Of a stretch of 64,000 nt of DNA, positions 10,945-23,405 are shown piece by piece; the first letter of the stretch is position 1; every line of letters starts with the position of its first letter. Position numbers and translations under genes: made by a program. A model generated the notes under the pieces. It saw nothing but the letters and a program-made list of their open reading frames with translations, was not told the DNA's origin and did no database searches. Source of the DNA: Prorocentrum cordatum (Eukaryota; Sar; Dinophyceae; Prorocentrales; Prorocentraceae); contig CAUYUJ010020147.1 in assembly GCA_963575745.1 (NCBI GenBank), positions 38,501 to 102,500 on the forward strand, given 5' to 3'.

Positions 10945-11393
10945 AAGCACAACTGGCCCACAGAGCCGGCAGAGGCTTCCGCCCCTCAAGAGGGGGCACC
11001 GTCCTCGTGAGAGCTGCCACTTTCTGAGGGGCCAGCGCGCCCGAGGCAGCATCCTCGTGCGGGTTGCCACTTTCCGAGGGCCGGGGCGCCCGAGGCACAG
11101 CTGACCCACAGAGCTGGCAGAGGGTTTCAGTCCCTCCAGAGGGGCACCATTCCCCGTGAGGGTCGCCACGCTCCGACGGGCCAGGGCGCCCGACCCAAAA
11201 CTGGTCCAGAGGAGCACCATCCTCGTGAGGGTTGCCACTTTCCGAGGGGCCAGGGCCCCCGCACCATAACTGGCCTACAGAGTCGGCAGAGGGCTTCAGT
11301 CCCTCCCAGAGGGGCACCATTCTCGTGAGGGTCCATTTTTCGAGGGGCCAGGCCGCCCGAACCACAACTGGCTCACAGAGCCGGCAGATGGCC
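10945..11393. repeat. Minisatellite of about 100 bp, four to five degenerate copies
   Basis: Each unit has ACTGGCCCACAGAGCCGGCA, then AGAGGGGCACCATCCTCGTG and GGGTTGCCACTTTCCGAGGG. Some units are shortened. Minus-strand open frames here are products of the repeat. Confidence 0.85.
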
Positions 11394-14150
11394 GCGGGAT
11401 CGAGACCGACTACGCGCCAACTCATAGATCCGGGGGCGACACCACCACGCCGCTCAGGGCTCCTTTCGGGAGTCAAGGATGACGAGGAGGTGCCGGATAC
11501 AGTTTTGAAGACAACGGCAGTACGTGTCATTGTGGCCTCAAATTTCGAGCGTGGCATCGTTTCTTTCCGACGAAGGGATGACAGAGCGAAACCTGAAGAC
11601 GAAGCGCGCCGTGGCCTACGCCGCAGAAGTCACTGCGGCCCCCATCATCCGCGAGCCCGACGTCGATATCTTGATTAAGGGCCCCAATCCACCAGGTGTT
11701 TTCATCAATGTGCAAGGTCGCACACTAGCTCTTGCTTGGCACCGGCTCCGCGAAGCTGAAACGCTTGGGTAATATCCCGCGCGCGTTGATTCGGTTGCGG
11801 GTCCTGTAGGCGGTCGCTTGCTGCATAGACCGTCCGGGAACAGTCGATTGGAAGTTCCTGCTACTCGCGTAGTCCCCGCCGACATCCAACGCGATGGTGG
11901 CTGCTCAAGTGACCGGAGCACTGGGCTACGCCCAGCGAAGTTCAACCTTGGGCAACGGCCAGATGATTTCAATTTTTTTTCGAACGTGTCTAGAAGCTCG
12001 ACGCAGACATGGTTCACGCGGGCCGATCTGCTAGGCCTGTGAAAGACCAGATCTGCACCTCCAAGAGCGGCATACTTGTTCGTCTTGCTCCACCGAGACG
12101 GGGGTCTTCACGACGTCCTACCGACAGGGCGCAGTGCGTCATCATGGGGCACGCCAGCATTATCACGACCAGCAGTGCGCACGCCAACGCCAACGCCCGA
12201 CACCAACGAAGACGGCGACGCGGCGATGGCCCCAGTTGACGCCAAAGAAGAGGAAGGTATCATCGACCCACCAGCACAACGACCACCAGCAGCACCACCA
12301 GCTCCACCACCAACACCACCTCCCTGGCACGAGTATTTTGTCGAGAGGGACTGCGGGGGAGGAGGGGGCTGCTTTTCCTGGGGGCGGCGCAGGGCATGCG
12401 AGCAATGCAAGCAAGCCCACGGCAGTTCCAGCCAAACGACGCACTCCCTGGAGAAGCCCGACAAGCACGACTACGTCTCTTGGTCTCCAGTACCATCAAG
12501 ACTGGAGGAGCCGAGGAGGATGACCAGACAAATGCCGACGGAGCAGCGCGTAGCGGGGTCTGGACGAGTTCAAGCATGACGTGCGCTGCCGCTGCGGCCA
12601 CAAAGACCCACTGCGCTGCATGGAAGAAGTGGAAGTCAGGGGCTTGGCAGATTGATGGTGCCCCAGGTGGCATCCCCACAAAGCAGACAGTTTGGCTGAT
12701 ATTGGTTGCGGGGCGCTACAAATTGCTCGCAGCGAAGAACCCAGCGCCGTCCAGCGCCGAGAAAACCTGGTAGAACCCCGCGTACCCAAGCCCCCTGAAG
12801 TTCACCGGCGGTGGAAGGGCTGCCTCAACCAAGGCCTCCATATTTTCGACACCGACGCCTCTGGGCATTCTCCAACAGGGACAGCGAAGGGCATGCGCGG
12901 ACTCTTCCCAGACAAGTCAGCACCATCAGCACGATCGAATATCCTGGCAGCGAGTTATTTGGTCCCGAGGATCTGGATGAGCAGGACAATCAGGAGGTTG
13001 CACCACAGCCACTCCAGGACATCCTGGGCGCAGTCTGCGACGCGCGCGTTGACTCCACGCCCCGCGCTTTCAGCCGCCTGCCAGGGCCCGCGGCCGCGGC
13101 GAAGTTCACGGGCATGTCGCGGGCAGCGCAGCCTCGCGCCAGAGCGATGGCTCCGGCGACGCGGCCCAGGCGCCGCCGTGGAGCCATCGATCGCCCGGCC
13201 GCCTCGCCCCGGCTAGATCCGCTCCCGGGGGGGGGGGGGGGGGAGATTTCAGACCTTCGGGGGCCTCGGGGCGAACCTTCGTCAAAACGACGGAGGGCGG
13301 GGGCGCGCTCATCATCTGCGAGTTCGCTGCCCAGCACTCTTGGTCTTGGCTATCAGTTGCAGACCGACGCGCGCGCTGCTGGCTTTTTTCTTGCGCGTGG
13401 AGACATGGGCGAGGCTTGGGCGGGCGCCGTTCAGCGGCTCGCCTGATCCCTGAGTGATGGCGCGCCGGCAGTTTCCGAAGCCGCTGAGAAGAATTCCATG
13501 ACGTTTGCAGTTTCTGTTTTCTTTGATCCCGGTCGCGCTCGCTTCGGCGCCGCCGCTTCGAACTCAAAGGCTTCGCGCGCGCGTCAATTCCGCAGCGCAG
13601 AAGTTGCGCCCGCAGATCTCCGTCAAGCGAAGCTCCGTCGCACCCATGGCGCCCTCAGCGCCGCCCCTGATCCCGAGCGCGATTGCAACGGCAGGCGCAA
13701 GACCATGATGATGATCGCGCTGCTATGCGTCTGCCTCCACATGGGGGGGGGGGGGGGCGGGCCTGCGCGCGGGCGCTCCACCGTGGAAAGCGAGCCTCGC
13801 AGTCAGGAAGGTGACAGGGGGACGCAGCGGCCCAGATCTTAGCCTTCGTCTTCGCAGTCGCCCCCCACGCTGGCCCATGACGACCGAGAGGGGCATCGAG
13901 ACCAGTCTCCTCCAGAGTTGCAGCTCGAAGTCGCAGCCATCGACGTCGCGAGCGCAACCGAGGCCCGCAACCACGAGGTGCTCGACGCTGTTTCGGGCAG
14001 TGGGTATTTTTTTTCCTCCGAGAGATCAAACTACCAGATGGCCGACCTCGCTGGCTGGTCAATCTCTGTAATCCCATTGGTTGGGGCGTTGCTTGCTCAG
14101 ACCCTCCGCTCATTATGCGCCGCGAAGTTCATCGAGGGAGCTCCGCGATG
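11394..14150. other. No gene established; possible decayed coding traces
   Basis: Composition is more protein-like than in the microsatellite zones, with plus-strand frames at 12396-12773 and 12692-13216, but frames change often and I recognise no domain. G runs occur at 13226-13244 and 13742-13757. The segment may be an old retroelement. Confidence 0.3.
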
Positions 14151-14159
14151 TTGTGGAAG

Positions 14160-14990
14160 CTCTCGCATGGTAGACTTGTCGTGCTCAGGGGCCCTCGCCT
14201 TCGCCGTCGCACGATGGGAATATGAATGACTCGCGCCTCGTTCATCTCGGCTTATGGCCCTACAAGTTTTGACCGCCATGGGCTTGCAACGGGCGTGCAC
14301 CGCCGATTTCGTTATCACCGAAAGGAGTGCTAGGCTGCAGCAGGCAACGCAACGTTCCCGACGGGGAAAATCTGCAAAGTGGAATTCGGAGTATTGGTCG
14401 GCAGCTACTCCAATTTTTGAGCCAGTCCTGGCCCCATCTGGCTGGGGAGAGACCGATATGCGCCAGCAGCGGGAAGCCCTATGGCGACTTCCTCCAGATC
14501 TGCATGATGCCCCCGGCCGTCTTCGCCGATGGCAACGACGCGCGGCAGAAGCTACTTTTCACCGATCCAGCAAACTTGATGAATGGCATGCGCCTGTGGC
14601 CGATTTTGACGAGGCGATGGATAATTCAAATGGTTGTGTCGGAATGGCTGGTCGGTCCTTCAGAGAGGTCCGATTGTTTGTCAGGGTGCCCCCAGAAGGT
14701 GTTCAATAACTTCATGGCCCATTGGTTGATGCCACGACGCTGTGCGTTCAGCTTCGCGGGCGCCCGCCTTCCGACATTTTTTGGACGCGTGCGGGCCCTT
14801 CGAAGAATTAGAAGTAGATGCCATGCCTACCATTGTTGGCAGTGTCTTATGTTGGCAGTGTCTCATCACGCCTGTTTCCCCGAGCTTCTGCGGGGTCGGC
14901 GCTCGCGCCCTGCGGAACCAGCGGGCGAATCGCAAACGCGTCGCGGTCACCCGCGCCAGCAGCCAATGGCGATATGACTGCGAGATGGGC
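14160..14990 (+). pseudogene. Possible decayed LINE-type reverse transcriptase fragment
   Basis: Three overlapping plus-strand frames contain pieces arranged like the RT core. LMALQVLTAMGL at about 14250-14285 resembles the helix after motif A. SGIRSIGRQLLQFL at about 14380-14420 resembles the GIRQGCPLSPLLF motif B region. FADGNDA at about 14520-14540 sits where FADD would be. No frame is open throughout and the match is by eye only. A chance resemblance remains possible. Confidence 0.3.
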
Positions 14991-16289
14991 GCGGACGGCT
15001 GCGAATTCGGCGTGAGCCTAGCTCATGGTTGTATCGACCACGATATTGCAGGGGCTAGCATGGCGGCGTCAGGCTTCCCGACAGCAGTTCGCATCACGCG
15101 CGCCGTTGCGCGGGCGGAAGATGCGCGCTGTAGCCTGAACAGGAAAATTGCGAGACCCATCGTCGACCCGTTCCGAGGCTTGCCACGGGCCGATTCCCCC
15201 GCACCCTCAGTCGCGATTTCTACATTGACGCCGCGGTAACCACGTGCGCCTTCGGGGCGGTCCATGGGCGATCGCTACCCGGCCGCGCCATCGCCGGAGG
15301 CCTCCGAGGACGACCTTCGCACGACGACGCAGTTCGACACGGTCATCGGCTACGCGGGGAAAGCTGGGAGGAGACAGCGCTGGCCAGACCGAGATGACCC
15401 GCCACGTGAAGTCGAACATCGGGCCTCCGCCCCGCAGGGCCGATGTCCTCGGGCATCCGTGGGCGATCGCTGCAGGGCGGCAGTGCGCCGCTGAGACGAG
15501 GGCGGCCGCGGCCCGAATCAGTTCCTCCAGGGCCACGCGAAGCTCGCGGGAGCGTTTCCTTGCGAGGCCGCATGTGGCTCCGAAGTCGCCCCGGTCCTTG
15601 ATCTCTCCGTCGCCAGGGCGGCGTGGCCGGCAGAGACCTAGCGCGGCCTGAGGGGCGTCTCCCAGCGCCTCAGCGCCTCGGGACCCACGTGGAGAAAGAG
15701 GCAGATCCGCGGCCCTCTCCCCGTGAGTAGAGCCAGGGCCAGGAGGGCCCCAATGCTCAGGAGATCGAGCGCGGCGCCCGATGCATCTCTGAGCGGGTGA
15801 GAGACCTTCGCGCCCTTTTTGCATCCGAGGATTTGCCTGGAGGTTCTGAAGTGGTCCAGAGTGGGGGCGCCTTGGTGGCGGCGGCACGCGCGCGTCGCAG
15901 CGGATCGGGCGGCAGGGCGCGACCGCTTGATGCATCGAGCTGCATTCCTGCACGCCTCGGCGAGGCCGCGGCGCTCGGTCTGGGAGGGGATCGGGGCGCC
16001 GTCGACGTCGAGGTCCTTGGAGATCCGGGCTCCCGGTCGGGCCGCCCCCCGGAGCACCGCGATGGTGGTTTTGTATACCAGGTTTCTGTCGTCTGGCACC
16101 GACGGTGGGCTGAATAGAGATCCGTTCGGGCTCCACCCTTTCCGGCCCTGCATCGCTGGGCCCAGGGGTGCTGGTCTGCAGCTCCGGATCCGTGCGGATG
16201 TAACCCGAGCGTGGAATTGGGGTGGGGCGAGAGCCGCGCACGTAAGCACAGTGGTTGTAGACATCTGTGCGTTTTTGTATTAGGTATGC
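14991..16289. other. No gene recognised
   Basis: Long minus-strand frames (for example 15207-16418) overlap plus-strand frames of similar length, as expected for GC-rich DNA with few stop codons. No domain was seen. Confidence 0.45.
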
Positions 16290-16600
16290 CTTCTCGCGCG
16301 CTCGTTTCCGATGGGCTTCCAAGGTCTGAAGGCGGGTCCAAGATCGCCCAAGAGAGCTCCAAGATGGTCCAAGAGGAGGCTCGAGATGGCACCCAAGAGC
16401 GCACAAAGAGCGTTCCAAGAGGGCCCCACAGGCGACGCTTTGGGTTCTGATTGGGCACGGCTAGTTGAGAACCCCAACCTTCTTTGCTGATTGCCCCAAA
16501 AGGGCTCCAAGAAACCCCCATGGGCTCCGAATGCTCCAAAAATGGCTTCCAATGGGCCCGAATATGGCTCCAAGACGCCTCCACTGCTCCCATACCGAAA
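16290..16600 (-). repeat. CTCTTGGGGC-type degenerate short repeat, block 1
   Basis: Irregular repetition of GCTCCAAGA, GTCCAAGAG and GCCCCAAGAG, the reverse complement of CTCTTGGRGCC. Translated, it gives alternating Trp, Leu, Gly, Pro and Ser. The same motif builds blocks at 18690, 34670, 36275 and 41255. Confidence 0.65.
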
Positions 16601-16634
16601 GTCCAGCGAAGGCTGCCATTCTAGATGAATCTTG

Positions 16635-16775
16635 TCGTCGTCGTCGTCGTCGTCATCGCCGTCGTCGCCTTCTTTCTTCTCCTTCCTCCTCCTCCACCCA
16701 CCTCGTCCTCCTCCTCCTCCTCGTCCTCCTCCTCCTCCTCCTCCTCCTCCTCCTCCTCCTCCTCATCCGCATTTC
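16635..16775. repeat. CGT then TCC microsatellite
   Basis: A CGT run changes into CTTCTT and then a clean TCC repeat. Confidence 0.9.
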
Positions 16776-16874
16776 TTTTATCTAACTCCTCTCTGTCGCA
16801 CCCCCGTGTCGGTAGGGCGGGCCTGGCGTTTCGTTTGGGCATCTTCCACGTTTTTGATATTGAGGTTCGGATAT

Positions 16875-17335
16875 TTGCAGCAGCTCCAGGGATGGAGGGC
16901 GGCTGGTTTTCAAATGTGCATCTCGCTTCAGCGCCGCGCACACTCGCACGTAAGGGCTGCAGCAACTTCAAGGATGGAGGGCGGCAGGCTGGCAGAATGT
17001 GGCTCTCGCCCGAGCGCCGCACACATTCGTCTCTACTGGTTGCAGCAGTTTCAAAGAGAAAGGGCGGTTCGTTTTCACCATGCGTTTCTTGCCCTAGCAC
17101 CGCGCGCACTGTTCAAGTTTGTAGCAGGTTCAAGGATTCGCAGGGGTGATGTCCCGGGGCTCGTGTTCTGGCACGATCGAAGGGCGTCAGGACGCAGCAG
17201 TCACGACCGAAGGGCTGCGGTGTTGACGTCCCGGGAATGAGGAATGGCCCTCTGGCGCGACCTAGGACTGTCAGGGCGCAGCGGTCACGCTGATTCGCGG
17301 TGTTGAAGTCCCCGGAATGGGGTTCTGGCGCGATT
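16875..17335. repeat. Two adjacent minisatellites of about 82 and 88 bp
   Basis: From 16875 to about 17135 three units share GCAGCAACTTCAAGGATGGA and GAGCGCCGCACACATTCG-like words. From 17145 to 17335 two to three units share GTGTTGACGTCCCGGGAATG and TCAGGACGCAGCAGTCACG. Both are degenerate. Confidence 0.65.
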
Positions 17336-17464
17336 GAGGATTCTCAGACGGTTGTTTTTCAATGAGGCACTTCCGCAATGAAGACATGTGTTCTCAGGGA
17401 CCTCTGAAAGAGGGATCTTGGAGGGAGGTTTCATTGCAACATCGTTGATGCGCCGTGGGTTTAC

Positions 17465-17640
17465 ACAGGTCCTCCTCCTCCTCCTCATCCTCTCCGTCAT
17501 GCTCATCCTCTTCCTCGCCCTCCTCCTCCCATCTAGGGCTCACCACAAGTTTGGTGGTTGGAACGCGTCTGTCAAATGCCTCTTTTCATCTGCTCGCCCT
17601 CCTCCTCTTCCACCTCCTCCTCCTTATCTTTTCTGACTCC
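17465..17640. repeat. TCC-rich pyrimidine tract
   Basis: Interrupted TCC repeats with TCATCC and TTCC variants. Confidence 0.7.
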
Positions 17641-18467
17641 TCCTCATCTGCGTATCTCTCTGTCCTTTCTCTTGTTCTTCTTCGGAGAAGCCGAGACGGT
17701 TTTTGTGGTTCGCCCCTGGGTCTGCTCCGGATGATGCCGAGCTTCGGATTGCGGGTCCTTTTGCCTCTCTGCTGCGCCGCTCCTCTGCTAGATGCTGCGC
17801 ACTTCAACATCTGGGCATCTTGGCCTGGAACCGTCTCTGGATGGAAGGTGGGGATGCGTGAAGCGTCACGAGCTTCTGAAGGAGGAGGCCCAGCCCTTCT
17901 TCGCGCCACGAAGACGGATAAAACATTCATCGGTTCGACTATTTCGAGCCTCCGTGGGTCGGCTAAGAGTAACCTGCTGTGTGGTCGAGACCTCCGCGGG
18001 GGGCCCATGCCGAGCACAACAGACACAGGGGGCCTTGCGCACTTGGGCTTCGGCGTCTCCAGCAACATCGTGACGGTCAGGCTCGGCATCCGGGAGGGGT
18101 TCTCGGGCCTGGGACCGTCGGACAACTATTCTTCACGCTTTGCGTATCCCCACCAGTTTCCGCGCCCCGGACAGCTTCTGTCTCCGCCTGCGCTTTCGCT
18201 AGCGGACGCGACCGAAACAGTATCCCCACCAGTTGTGCGGAATTTAGGTCGTTGCATTGTTGCTTCGTTCTGACGGCGCGCGGCTGTACCGCTTTTACTC
18301 GCGACCAACAAGAATCCCCACCAGCCCATTCAGAGAACCTGCCCTCCAGAGGTGACGGGGAAAAGGGACGAAGAGGCACATCTAGGAAAACAAAGCGAGC
18401 AAGGGGTGGCCTTGGAAGGCCTCTTCGGGCCATCCCTGGGTGCCGCGTAGGGGCGAGGGGAAGAAGA

Positions 18468-18635
18468 GGAGGAGGAGGAGGAGGAGGAGGAGGAGGAGAA
18501 GGAGGAGGAGGACGAGGAGGACGAGGAGGACGAGGACGCGGATGAGGACAAGGACGAGGAGGACGAGGACTAGGATGAGGACGACGCGGACGAGGCTTCA
18601 TGGAACCATCTAGAGGTATGTTTGCGGCTGCTGCC

Positions 18636-18666
<31 letters not shown>

Positions 18667-18682
18667 CTGCTGGTGCTCCCTG
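18468..18682. repeat. GGA, GGACGA and GCT microsatellites
   Basis: GGA repeat grading into GGACGA units (18468-18595), then a GCTGCT run at about 18628-18680. Confidence 0.85.
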
Positions 18683-18689
18683 GGAGTTT

Positions 18690-19068
18690 GGGGGGCTCTC
18701 ATGGAACCCTCTTGGTAATCTTGGGAGCATCTTGGAGGCCATCGATTACAAGCTGGGGCGTCCCAAACTCAGCTCCCCTCTCAGGAGCCAGCAGACCGCT
18801 TCTTGGGGCTCTCTTGGAGCGCTCTTGGAGCGGTCTTGAGGTTTGGAGCATACTGGGAGCCATCTTGAGCCTGCTTGGGCCATCTGAACCAGCTTGGAGG
18901 TCATCTTGGGCTCTCTGAGACCGATCGGGGGCCTCTTGGGGGCCGATCGGGTGCCTGTTGGGGCCCTCTTGGGACCCTCTTGGAGCCCTCTCAGGGGCCC
19001 TCTTTGGGCTCTCTTGGGAGCCCTGGAGCGCCTCTTGGGGCCATCTTCGAGGCTATCGATCAAAGGAG
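18690..19068 (+). repeat. CTCTTGGGGC-type degenerate short repeat, block 2
   Basis: Repeated CTCTTGGAGC, CTCTTGGGGG and CATCTTGGAGG words at irregular 12-18 base spacing. Open frames here read Leu-Gly-Pro/Ala-Ser-Trp patterns that follow from the repeat. Confidence 0.7.
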
Positions 19069-19324
19069 GGATTCACCCGATCGACGCCCCCCCCTCGGGG
19101 GCCACGATCCTCGTGAGGGGTGTCAAACATTGGCCCTCCCAGGGGCCGATGTTGGACGCTCCAACGCCTCGCGGCCCCTCCCGTCCAGGTCCAGGGGAGG
19201 GGGTAGGGTGAAGGGTCAAGAGTCTCCCTCCCCGCCCGCAAGCCGTCTCGCTCACCCCGAGCCTGGCCCGAGCCGCAGCATATGCAGCAGTCGTCTTTGG
19301 ATGGCCAGCTACTGGGGGCCAATC

Positions 19325-19520
19325 CGCCGCCGCCGCCTACGCCGCCGCCGCCGCCCGCCGCCGCCGCCGCCGCTGTCCGCCGCTGCCGCCGCCACCGCGC
19401 TGCCCGCCGCCGCCGCCGCCGCTCCCGCTGCCAAATCGCCGCAGCCGCAGCCGCTGCCGCCGCAGCCGCTGCCGCCACCGCTGCCGCCGCCGCCGCCGCC
19501 GCCGCAGCCGCCGGAGCCTC
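19325..19520. repeat. CCG microsatellite
   Basis: About 190 bases of CCG/GCC with GCAGCC and GCTGCC variants. Expected to be strongly structured. Confidence 0.9.
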
Positions 19521-20340
19521 AGCGTGTGTTTTGTAGAGTTTTTACAAGGGATGGTGGGGGGGGGCCGCATGGACCTGGGTTGGCTCCCAGTCGCCTGGGG
19601 GAGGGGGTGCATTTTAATTGGGAACAGTGATAAACTCCTCCCCGAAGGGGAAGAAGGGCTGTTGGAAGAGGGGAGGAAGTCATCGTTAGACCACCTGCGC
19701 CCAGAGGGCTGGTGGGATTCGGGGGGCGACGCTGGTCCATGCGCGGGGGTCCGCGCCCTTGGTGCCCCATGTTAGACAGAAGCGAGCTCGGGGGACCCGC
19801 TGGGGGCGGGGAAACAGTGCTTTGGAATCGGTGATCCATCGTCGGCAGATCGGCAATAGGCCCCCCCCCCCCATGGCGAGACCGCCGCGCGCGCCCAGGA
19901 GTTGGGGGGTGTTGACCTCCCCCTGGGCATTGGCGGGGCCAGCTGGTCGTTCAAAGCTTGATGACTCCTGGTGTCTCTCGACTCGCGCTGGAGCGTCCAC
20001 GATTTGCTCCAGGTTTCCTTGGAGATCTCCAGATCCAGTTCTCCTTGCCTCGATTTACGTCGATTCATTCGGATTCACCCTGGCTCGTGTTGCCTGATCC
20101 CCGCGAGCTGGTCGGAGAGCGGTGGTCAAGCCACTGGAGAGTCGAGGCCAGCCAGTGCAGGGGGACCTCCTCCGGCTGTCTATGCTGCGCTCCAGCAGCA
20201 CCGATGGGGATCCAACGCTTGGGCGACGCGTATTGGGGGGGGGGCGAGAAGGTGGAGGAGCAGCGAGGGCTGCAGGAAAGGGGCCTTGCAGGGCCCCTGG
20301 GGGAGCCCTTTAGGGCCCCAAAGGGAGGCCTTCAGGGCTG
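19521..20340. other. No gene recognised
   Basis: GC-rich DNA with short G and C homopolymers (19860-19872). No element ends or protein domain seen. Confidence 0.4.
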
Positions 20341-20349
20341 GAAAGGTAC

Positions 20350-20462
20350 ACATTTCTCCTCCTCCTCCTCCTCCTCCTCTTCCTCCTCCCCCTCCTCCTC
20401 CCCCTCCTCCTCCCCCTCCTCCTCCTCCTCCTCCTCCTCCTCCTCCTCCTCCTCCTTTCTCC
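20350..20462. repeat. TCC microsatellite
   Basis: TCC repeat with CCCC interruptions. Confidence 0.9.
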
Positions 20463-20640
20463 CTCTCTCCCCATTGATCGCCCCCCCCCCCAGTCAGCGA
20501 CGCCCCAGGGGGCCGCCGTCTCCTCCCGAGGATCGAGGTTCGAGGGGGTTCTTGGACGACCTCTCGCGTGCTGGGCGGGCCTGGCGGAGTTTGGGGGGGT
20601 CACGAGGGGTCCTCCTCCGCCAGGAGGTCGCGACCCCCAG

Positions 20641-20784
20641 GTCGGGCCTGTCCCTCTGCAGGGGGAGTATTCAAAAATAGTTGAAAAATAGTATGGGGAC
20701 CATTTTTTGAATATTTTCTGACCAGTTTGGAGTTGTATTGTTAATTTTTCGTCGAAAATGCCCCTGCAGGGGGACAGGCCCGAC
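20641..20784. mobile_element. R2 family MITE-like element, copy 2
   Basis: Begins GTCGGGCCTGTCCCTCTGCA and ends TGCAGGGGGACAGGCCCGAC, a near-perfect terminal inverted repeat of about 25 bases that also carries the internal palindrome CCCCTGCAGGGG. The AT-rich core contains AAAAATAGTTGAAAAATAG. Confidence 0.85.
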
Positions 20785-20939
20785 AGGGACGCGTAACCCC
20801 GAGCTCTGCCCGGGAGGCATGGCCAGCGTCTTGCTCGTTTTTCGTGCCCGCTCCGTGCCGGGCACCGCTGCGAGGGTCATCTCTGCCCACGCGGCGACAG
20901 GCCGGATTTTCAACCCGCCCGAGCGTGCCGTGCGAGGGG

Positions 20940-21345
20940 CCATGCCGCCGATGTCGACCCTGGTTTCGCCTGGTCTGGCCCGGTTTGGCGGCGCAAGCCG
21001 CTTGAGACATCTGCGCAATTTGCCCGGTTTCGCCCCTGGTTCGGCCCGGCTTCGCCTCTGAGATGTCCTCGCGACTTGCTTGGTTTCGCCTGGTTCAGGC
21101 GCGGTTTCGCTCGAGACGTTCTCGCAATTTGCATCGTTTCGCCCTGCTTTCGGCCCGGCTTCGCTTGAAAAGTCGTCAGAATTTGTTTGGTCTCGCTTGG
21201 TTTCGGCGCGGTTTCGCTGGAGACGTCCTCTCAATTTGCGTGGTTTGCCTTGATTTCGGCGCGGTTTGGCTTGAGACTTCCTCGCAACTTGCCTGGTTTG
21301 GCCCTGGTTTGGGCGCACTTTCGCTTGGCATGGTTTGGGGCATCT
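20940..21345. repeat. Minisatellite of about 60 bp, six copies
   Basis: Units read approximately GACGTCCTCGCAATTTGC, TGGTTTCGCC, TGGTTTCGGCGCGGTTTCGC. Minus-strand frames translate to Lys/Arg/Pro/Asn repeats that simply reflect the array. Confidence 0.8.
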
Positions 21346-21494
21346 TCGGCGCGCCCTGGGTCAAGCGTCGCCAGCAGGGCCTTTGCAACGTTCCTGGTTC
21401 GAACTGGCATACTGCGTGCGTATCAGGAAAAATCTCTGCACATTGCCTGCTCTCGGGCGCGGGCATGGCCCGACGAATTACATCTTACACGTGC

Positions 21495-22130
21495 TCATTG
21501 TCCTCCTCTTCCCCCCTCCTCCTCGCGGTCCTTACCCCACTCCTCCTGCTCCTCCTCCTCCTCGTCGTCCTCCTCCTCCTCGCTCACCATCTTCGCATTC
21601 TTCCCTCCACTTTCGTATCAACGGTCGTTCAATAAGTGTTCCTGTGCAGAGGACGGACCGGAATCTGTCTCGTTCAATGAGGCTCGCGGGTGCAAGCACG
21701 TGGAAAAGTACGATGCGTAGTGAACACACATATTGATCCTCATTCGGCACCATTGTGTTACAGGGTAACAGGCGAAGTGGGCGTGGACATCCGAAGCGCA
21801 GTGTGTCCGGCCAGAGTATCACATGGTGCAACCATCGCTCACATAATTCATGCTGCTATACGGCATTGGACAATGTGGCGGCGTTCAGAGAAAACCTTTC
21901 CCAGCCTGTAGCGTGGTTTCGGGGCTCCTTAGGCGTGTTGGAGCCCAGCTTGAGCAAGCTGAGGTGGAGTATTGGGCATCGTGGAGGCCTCGGGGATGCG
22001 TTTAGGAGCTCGTCCCCCCACCTGGGACCTTTGGGAAGGGGGAAAGGGGGAGGGGACAGCCAAATGTTTCACACGCCGTGTCACCGCTGGGAAGCGGGGG
22101 TCGGTGGATTCCTCCTTCCCCCCATCATCA
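21495..22130. other. TCC-rich tract, then no gene recognised
   Basis: Positions 21495-21615 are TCC/CTC-rich. From 21616 to 22130 I see no repeat shared with the window and no convincing coding frame. Confidence 0.5.
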
Positions 22131-22139
22131 TAGCAACGT

Positions 22140-23335
22140 AGTCCTCCCTTTCCGTGCCTCCCTCTTTCCTCCTCCTGGTCCCCTCCCCTTGTCTCTTCCT
22201 CGTTTTTGTCCTGGTCCTCTTGCTCCTCTTCCTCTGCTTCTCGTCCTCCTCATCATCCCCTGCTCCTGGGTCCTCTTTCCATTCTCCCTCCTTGTCTGCA
22301 TCCTCCCCCCCCTGTCTTCCGCTCACGCCCCTCCTCTTCAGCCCCTACTTGTCCCATTGTCTTGCGCTCCACACTTTCTCATCGTTTTCATCCTGCTGCT
22401 CCTCCTCCTCATCACCATCATCAACATCAACATCAACATCAACATCAATATCAACACCACCACCATCATCATCATCATCAGCATCATCATCGGCATCAGC
22501 ATCATCGTCGTCGTTATCATCATCGTCGTCACCATCATGGGTGTCATCATCATCATCATCCTCATCATCACCATTGCCATCATCACCAACCTCCTCCTCA
22601 CCATCATCATTAGCATCATCAGCATCATCGCCATCAACATCACCACCAACAACAGCACCAACACCAACACCAACCCCATCATCATCATCATCATCATCAT
22701 CAACCTCATCCCCGTCATCATCAGCATCAGCATCATCAACACCATCATCATCACCACCACAATCATCATCATTTTCATGACCATCATCGCCATCATCATC
22801 ATCGATCATCATCAGACTCGTCATCATCAGAATCAGCATCTTCATTATCATAATCATGAGCATCGTCATCATCGTCGCCATCATCATCGTCTTCATCATC
22901 ATGGGCGTCATCATCATCATCATCATCATCATCATCAGTATTACCATCACCATCATCATCACCGCTTTCATCATCATCAACCTCCCCACCACCATTATCA
23001 TCATCCACGCCATCGTCACCACCACCAACAACAGCACCAGCACCAACAACATCATCGTCACCATCAGCATCATCCTCGTCATCATCATCAGCATCAGCGT
23101 CAGTATCATCAACACCATCATCACCACCACCACCATCATCACCGTCATCATCATTGTCATCACCATCATCACCATCGTCATCGCCATCATCATCGCTCAT
23201 CACCATCATCGTCATCATCACCAGCATCATTATCATCATAGTCATCATCGTCACCAGCATCATTATCATCATCTGCATAAGCATCAACATCATCATGATG
23301 ATCATGATCATCATCATCGTGATCTTCATCATCGT

Positions 23336-23405
<70 letters not shown>

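Noticed and set aside
10823-11557. 244-residue minus-strand frame with repeated Trp/Pro/Leu motifs
   Set aside because: Coincides exactly with the 100-bp minisatellite; repeat units shift frame and length irregularly.
15207-16418. 403-residue minus-strand frame
   Set aside because: Arg/Pro-rich with competing long frames on the other strand; typical of GC-rich non-coding DNA.
21380-21440. tRNA-like TGGTTCGAACTGG word
   Set aside because: No surrounding cloverleaf arms could be paired; a short GTTCGAA word alone is expected by chance.
22078-23241. 387-residue frame with long Ile and His runs
   Set aside because: Entirely CAT/ATC microsatellite; every frame on both strands is similarly open.
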